From Datisca glomerata (Eukaryota > Streptophyta > Magnoliopsida > Cucurbitales > Datiscaceae), in NCBI GenBank assembly GCA_003255025.1, contig QANY01005060.1, forward strand, positions 248,001 through 312,000: a stretch of 64,000 bases of DNA. Reading direction: 5' to 3'. The notes below the pieces were generated by a model, which worked only from the letters and a program-made list of their open reading frames with translations, ran no database searches and was not told where the DNA came from. Numbering within the stretch: the first letter of the stretch is position 1; each line of letters opens with the position of its first letter. Of the stretch, positions 57,517-64,000 are shown one piece after another. Position numbers and translations under genes: made by a program.

Positions 57517-59889
57517 CAGAACTTAAGAAAGGTTAGTACTCAGTAGGAAATTGATTTTTTTATGAGCGACTATTAGCAGGCGAAACACATAGGCACTCGT
57601 TAAGTTGCAAATTGAGTTCAATTTAAGCTAGAATCAATTAATATCATTGGATTGATGATTTGTGTCACCAACATAATGAAATAAATTAATGATTTCTAGC
57701 AGTCGCAAACAATGCTTTTATCTCGTTATTGGCTGTGCTATTCCTATTCATATTTCATAGTCATCTGCCCTGTGCAAAGATATTAAGAGCCAGTTTTGAA
57801 TTGGAATTATGAGAATTTTAAATTTTAATTGATTAAAAAATTGCAGGAAGTTTAAAAATTGCAGGAAGTTTGCCTAATTACTTGTTTAGTTCTAGATTAC
57901 CTTATGTTTCTTCTTGTAACTATTTTTGCTAGTAAGAGGATGAGACCTGAAGAATCAGAACATACCTAACAAGCAAGGCTGAAATTTCATAAGGAGTCAC
58001 GCTTTAACTTACCAGCTTACTGTATGTGCTTCACAGAAAATTTATGAAGGAAGCTTGCCCTCTGTCAGCATGATGTTTCACAATCATAGTGTACAACATG
58101 GTTGTTAAACTCCCGATCCGGATCGTAGGATTTTACAATTTTACTATATATTACTAGTATATAATAGGATCTTACAATCCACGATTCGATCCTATGATAC
58201 GATTTGTGAGACCTCTCCAGTTCGTAGGTAGGATCACAATTCTGACAACCTTGATGTCAAGTAATTCAATGATTCGGGTAAAATGTTTTTACTACCCCTC
58301 AAGGTACGGACTCAAATGAAAATGAACTTTATTCATAATCACAGAGATTATGGATTCTCTGCATTGAGGTCTTTCTCAAATCACCGTTCACTAACGTAGT
58401 TGTCATACTTCATGGCAGTGGTTTGTTAGGACTGTTGTTATCCCAGATACCTGAAATGGACAGTAGCCAATTCCATAACTTACTAATTGTAGTGAGTTCG
58501 TTCGACTAATCTCTGAGTTAATTAACTAACTGAGTTAGTTGACCTAAGTAAGTTCATGAAACTATACATATCATGACAGCGGAACCACTTAAGTAATTGT
58601 CTTCAAGTGACTATACCTGCATTTGTGACCACAGGACAGGGTATGCTGACCTACTGCCATAGATAAAAAAATTTCAGCTTTAGTAGTACTTTATTTCTTC
58701 TCTTATTTCAAGCTTATGTTATGATTTGTATTGCTAGCTTTTAAGGTATCTACTTGTTTGTTTAATCATGATAGGTAAATGACTAACAAAGGGTGTCTAT
58801 AATCAATGTCAATTGGCAAAATGCATAACACAAAAGCAAATTCCTTCATGACTGGTGAAATCCTTTACGCATAATTTCTCATCTTCTTCCTTTCCCTGTT
58901 CTTGTTTCAACATAATCTGAAGCACTTCCACATTACAGTTAGGGTGAATTTAATTTCCTACGATCTATGCTGTTAGTAGACAAGCATTGCTCTAGGTCGG
59001 TACAAAAAACCCCTCTAGAGTGCAAGGCTATTGTGTTTTTTGTTATAATCTGAGGAGCAAATAAGAATAGTCATATCTCAGAGTTTCAAGTATTTTTAAG
59101 TCAAGGGTTTTGGGATACAACTTATCATTAGGAGGGTTAACATAATAAACCATCCACCTTATCAACATAAAAGGATGGTGATGATGATAATGGTTACACT
59201 ATATTGCTTGTCAATATTACATGCCTTCTTTCTAATCTGATAACATGTATTCAGAAGAGGTGAGAAACACAGCCTTAGGTGTTGATAATGACTAGTGAAT
59301 GCTCTTTTTTTTTTGCAAGTGGGAAGGCTCTAGTCATCAGCAATTTGCTGAGATCTTCTGTGATCTGTTAGCCTTATGCGCTAGGAATTAGGCATATGTC
59401 CTCTTGAGAAAATATTTTTGAAGGGATTTTAGGAGCACTATATTCAATTCTAACCACATAATCATGATAAGAAAGATCATAATGGTCCATTTTTTCTGTT
59501 ATCCACATGGCAAATGTTGAGAGGTTTTTTGGTTTTTTCCTTCCATCTTTATTCCCTTTTTATATCACATGGGTATGAATAATTTATGAGAATCGAACTT
59601 CAGATTACTTAGAGACTGATCAAATGGAATAGCAGCACGGGTGAAATCTATTCTCTTTCATTATGTGAAATCTATCAAGAATTTTATTTAACCTGATACC
59701 ATAGTAATATACCGAGAATCAAACTAGAAAGATAGTGTTGGAAAAAGTTATGCCTTTTATATTGCAAATCTTGGATTTGTAAAAGTTAAATTGCTTTAAG
59801 GATTGGATTCACATTCCATTGCTTTATTTGCCGCCTCTGTTACCTGCTTCCCTCCTTTTTTTGATAATTTTTTTCAAACACCACTTTTA
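57517..59889. other. Intergenic DNA right of the LINE
   Basis: No gene recognised on either strand. It includes one small inverted-repeat element (58098-58253). Confidence 0.4.
58098..58253. mobile_element. Possible MITE with short TIRs
   Basis: Left end ATGGTTGTTAAA and right end, read in reverse, AAGGTTGTCAGA. Inside are CGATCCGGATCGTAGGATTTTAC and its diverged inverse CGATCCTATGATACGATT. Size and palindromic layout suggest a miniature element; no target duplication is confirmed. Confidence 0.35.
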
Positions 59890-60290
59890 GTTACTTAAAA
59901 TTAAATGAGACAGATATTCTTATAGTTTACAAAATTATTTAAACCTTCTTTCATATTAGATTTTAGTGACAAAAAAAGCTCAAATTTGTTAAATTGAAAA
60001 TGAACATTGTTTAAATAGTATGTGCTTGTTTTTTTTCAAATTCTGAAAACGTTAAAATAAACAATTTAATATTCAAATCTGAATTCACCTAAACCCGACA
60101 CAACCCAAGTTGATTGGTCTTTTGAGTTACAAAAATTAAGTTGAGTTAAATTGATTATAGAGATAATATTAATTTTTACACCTAATTAACATAATTGATT
60201 ATTAATCATTTTTTAAACTAGAATTCTATCTATTTCATTTAAACAAATTATAAATAATATATCCGTTTCATGTATTTAAGTAAACTACAA
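59890..60290. repeat. Dispersed repeat, copy 2 (partner at 2849-3213)
   Basis: Same block order as copy 1, ending AAGTAAACTACAA (60278-60290). Same orientation; class unknown. Confidence 0.55.
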
Positions 60291-61550
60291 TGTACTTGAA
60301 TACATATTTTTAGTTTTATAAATATTCCTTATTTTGACTTAGTTGGTGTCGACAGCAGGAATCAAAGTCCAATCAGTTCAATCAGAAAAAGGGCATTTGC
60401 ACCTAAAACTACAGCTTATTCATCTTCAAATTGAGCTCAGATATTTGAATGGAATATATAGCTTTTTGCTGCCAATATATATATTTGTATCAAAAGTTAT
60501 GCGGGTAATTTGAGAAAAGAACTACACGTTGATTGACGTGACATGATAAAATATTGTAACGTATCGATTGATTTGATTTTAATTAATGATATGTGATGTT
60601 TTCGATCATAATGATTGAAATGAAAATAAATAATTTTAATATGTTTTCATAAATTTTTGTTTAATATGTTTAGATCTGAGCCAACTGTTTAAGTCGGATA
60701 ACCGTAAACATTTTTGGTGAGAATATGGTTGGATAATAACTAAAGATATTATTGTTTTTCCTATCTTATTCATATTTCTCGTCAAAATCACCATTCCCAC
60801 TACATCTCGATGGACAGATTGACTAGTCTTCGTTGACAAGAAGTACGTGGTAGGACAGAACACGTGTTGTCACTCACGTTGCCACTCTGGCACCTGATGA
60901 TGTGGTCACCCAACCCCCAAACAACTAACATAGGCCAGCGTGTCGTTTCTAATTTCTTTTTTCCCCCCTTTGTTTCATGTTTCATGAGTTGGAAGAAAAT
61001 AAGATGAATTTATTTGTTAGCAATCTTTCTTTTAAATTTTTGCATTTGGTTTAGCGATTTTATCGATTAAAAGATATTTTGACAAACTTGAATAAAAATT
61101 TAATTAATAACTTTGCATCTTAAAGGTGAGAATAATAATTTTAAATAATGTTTTATGTTATAGAATAGCTTTTAGATTAGATTAAAGCTCGAGTAAATTA
61201 TTCTTTCCATAATTTTCGTCAATCATTGAGCTGTCCCTGGTTTAGTCGACGCTGAAGCAATCATTGAGCAAAAATACAACATAAGAGGAATTAACTCGAC
61301 ACTGTGTTACCTAGTCAAATGCATTTCGAGACATAAGTGAGTTTAGAAACGAAGTGGAGCTTGTAGGTTGAGTGGAAAGGGTTTTCAAATATGTTCTTAA
61401 GCTTGTGGAGGCACTTTGTTTTAACGAAGAGTTTGGTGAGTCCTAACATGTGTAGGACCCCTCTACTAGATATATCGTAATCCTGGTGGATCCTCTAGGA
61501 CCAGATCACGCATTATTTGTTGTCTCTGATGACATCCTCCATCCTCCATA
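60291..61550. other. Intergenic DNA
   Basis: No coding region supported. The patch 60840-60960 is less AT-rich, but its frames resemble no known protein. Confidence 0.4.
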
Positions 61551-61735
61551 TGAATAACCTTAATTAACTGAGTTTTTTCTCAGTAGACTTCTAATGTAGT
61601 TAGACTACTCTTGGTAGTTATCTTTTTGGCAGCAATTGTTTGACCTATCTGACATATCAAACCCGATATTGTAAGTGAAGTTAGTAAAGTCAGTCAAGAA
61701 TCAACTAGTTGTTAGCTTCAGTTAGCTTATCTGTC

Positions 61736-61801
61736 AAGTTGTAAAAGCAATTAGTTAGTTTGTCTGTTAAGTTGTAAAAGCATTTAGTAAGTTTGTCTGT
61801 T
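61736..61801. repeat. 33-bp tandem repeat, two copies
   Basis: AAGTTGTAAAAGCA.TTAGT.AGTTTGTCTGTT twice, directly upstream of the Copia remnant; probably part of its LTR. Confidence 0.75.
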
Positions 61802-61830
61802 CATAGCCTTTTCAGCTCGTGTTTAAACTC

Positions 61831-61834
<4 letters not shown>

Positions 61835-61863
<29 letters not shown>
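61835..61863. repeat. (TA)n microsatellite
   Basis: About 14 TA units. Confidence 0.95.
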
Positions 61864-61865
<2 letters not shown>

Positions 61866-61878
61866 TTTCACCTCAGTC

Positions 61879-62406
61879 CAACAACTTACACCATCACTTA
61901 CAAATAGTTTAATTCCTGCTACAATCAAACTAGATGGACGAAACTATATTTTTTTAGAGATATATGTTTTGACTACTGCTCAAGCTTATGGATTAGAAAA
62001 CTTTCTGCATGGAACAAATCCATGTCCTGCTCAGTATGTGGTCATAACTGTTACAAATAGTGAAAATTCTGCTACCATTAAATAACCTTCTGTTGAACAA
62101 TCTGTTCAAATGCTAACTATGTACTATAGAAACTAAGTGATCAATTATGGCCGAGTTGGCTTCTTTCTTCCATCTCAGAATCAGTTTTCACATTTTTTCG
62201 ATGCACTATTGCCCATGAAGTTTGGAAAGCCTTACAAGGTATTAATCGAAATCCAAGATTCTATAATTATGGTTTCAACTTCAAACCGTTAAGAAAGGAG
62301 CTCTGAGTATGAATGATTACATACTGAAAATGCGATCTGTTGTTGATAATTTGGTCAATTTGTATATGATGGGGATATGTTACTGTATATTCTGGGAGGA
62401 TTACTT
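61879..62406 (+). pseudogene. Copia gag fragment (third Copia family)
   Basis: The first frame (to 62083) shows IPATIKLDGRNYIFLEIYVLTTAQAYGLENFLHG, written here only as the pattern 'kLdg.NY...W...v......gl..fl.G' of plant Copia gag N-termini. Further pieces follow: HEVWKALQ (~62215), a KPLRKEL block (~62285) and YILGGLL (~62385). Stops and shifts separate them. It breaks off at ~62406 where another repeat starts. No pol follows in the window. Confidence 0.65.
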
Positions 62407-64000
62407 TGTAACACCGCGATCCTCGAAGGTTAAACATGCTTGTAATTTAATAATTAAAAAAATCTCCAATTGAATTGAAACCCTAATTTGAGAAAATTCT
62501 CAAATTGAAAATCCTAATTTTGCCCTAATTTTAACGTTAAAAAGCGGAAGTATAAAATTATTTTAAGAGAATATTAACTCATAAATTTGAATTAAATGAT
62601 TCATTACACTGTAATAATGTTGAACAAAAAAGTCCATAAAACATGAAAGTCAAACATGAAAATTCACAAAATTCCTGAAATAACAGTAATTAAACTGAAT
62701 TGTAACATCATATAATCATAAATGGTGAAAAATCTCATATTTTCGCGGTCTATAACGGTCCCTCATTCCTGCTGCTCGTCATCACCTGCAACATATCCAT
62801 CTAGGATGTGGGGTGGGGGTGAATATTAAAATACTCAGTAAGTAAACTCACATACTAATAAGTTTCACATGACATAAATGTAAACATATAACTCATGCAA
62901 ATTTAATTTAACACTTTCACTTGATTATTAAATAACATAAAATACTTATAATTAATTAGTATAACTGATTTCATGGTTAACATATAAGTTGAACTTGTAC
63001 TTATTCTTAATGATATTGTACTTGTTTGATCATAATTCGACTAGGCATATCCCTCGATTAAAAACCTAACCAGAATTGTTTCACACTTGAACTTGAACTT
63101 GTAATGTGAACGTGAACATGATAGATTGTGTATCCTAAAACTTGATGTCACTTAAAGTTATCTAAACTTTAAGGATGCTAACATGAACATAGTGACACCC
63201 AACCGTATAGCTAATAACATTACGTGAACGATCTGGTGACTTGATAACCAATGAATATGACTAAGTCTACCTCTTGTTTATTTATCACTTTACTTGAGTT
63301 AAGATTCATAAATTACATTTGTTGATGCAAAAAATATGCCGACATCGACTGTCGAGGAGTCCGCCACGTGTCACTCGGTGATTCATCCAAGGGTCTGCAA
63401 AAATCAAGAACGATCGTGAAAGCAGTAGGTAGTGTACTGGGGGGTGCCTCACCTAATGCACTCCGATGATCAAGTCAGTAGAGTGTTTAAAATAATAATA
63501 GAAATATGGATAATTACTTACTGTTTAATGAGGATCATCATATATTAATAATAATTTTTTTTATCAGTCAAACGTCCAGGTTTAGTGTATCTTCTTCCTT
63601 ATTCTGATAAGGAATGGAGATATTATGGAGAATATTATCTGATCAGGATATTTTGGTTATCTTATCCTCTTTAACAACCATTGAGATTGCCTGATAGATT
63701 TGATATATGCATATCCTTTCATTGTATGACTGATTATTATATCTTATTGTGATAAGAAAATGATTTCAGTTATCTCGAGTAGCCACGATCCTAAGTATGA
63801 GATTATCTCATCATCCGTGTGACCTCGGTAGTGTAAGTATAGGTAGGGTCGTGTCCATCGATCTAGTCGTGGAGGGTGCCTCAATCATCATGGTGAATTC
63901 GATCACTGAGGAATCCTCGGTTTGGATTTAATGTGGACCTTACCCGAGAAATGGGAATATTGGGCTTTGTTCAGAAATATTATTGAGTGGGCTTTAGCCT
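62407..64000. mobile_element. LTR-like repeat beginning at 62407, running out of the window
   Basis: TGTAACACCGCGATCC abruptly replaces the Copia gag, and TGTAACACC is a common start of plant Ty3-type LTRs. The following non-coding sequence, with a GC-richer patch at 62760-62820 and a GGGGGGTGCCTCACCTAATGC motif (63439-63459), fits LTR DNA. No second LTR or coding domain is in view, so the class is tentative. Confidence 0.35.

Noticed and set aside
60636..60985. Two short minus-strand frames of 61 and 75 codons
   Set aside because: They overlap each other, have no ATG-based gene structure and no recognisable domain.

Overview
This is a stretch of nuclear DNA from a dicot plant. It is AT-rich, has plant GT-AG introns and two ordinary plant genes, and is dominated by decayed, nested transposable elements. 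It contains no bacterial features. I cannot name the species.

Two host genes are clear, both on the minus strand. (1) An intronless group-S1 bZIP transcription factor (3802-4278), whose long leader carries the conserved 41-residue sucrose-control upstream ORF (4457-4582) and a short uORF overlapping it. (2) A group-C MAP kinase of MPK1/MPK2 type (coding exons 22891-23313 and 21648-22340, 371 residues), with a further intron in its 5'UTR.

The rest, left to right: the 3' end of an endogenous caulimovirid with its pregenomic-RNA promoter (1 to about 1.99 kb); a 6.24-kb Mutator-like element (5856-12099) with a perfect 9-bp target duplication, carrying a DUF1985/Ulp1-type gene and a convergent MuDR-type transposase, both broken; quiet AT-rich DNA with a small MITE (16138-16315); a one-ended CACTA element (from 17338); the MAP kinase; then a small non-autonomous MULE (24309-49780) of about 0.84 kb that has been swollen to 25.5 kb by nested Copia elements. 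That nest is: a solo LTR (24880-27617); a minus-strand Copia 'B1' (27778-49681); a plus-strand Copia 'A' inside B1 (28012-37582); and another minus-strand Copia 'B2' inside B1's 5' LTR (40644-48983). To the right are a 1.1-kb foldback structure (50553-51642), a 5'-truncated LINE with target duplications (53843-57501), a Copia gag remnant and the start of another LTR-like repeat at the window edge.

The most unusual signal is a set of short palindromic arrays (core like GTGTAGTCTACACGA). In the autonomous-type MULE they lie inside apparent introns of its two genes, and they recur in the middle of the non-autonomous MULE 13 kb away. 'A', 'B1' and 'B2' are labels used only here. All homology statements come from reading translated sequence and knowledge of the families; no search was run.
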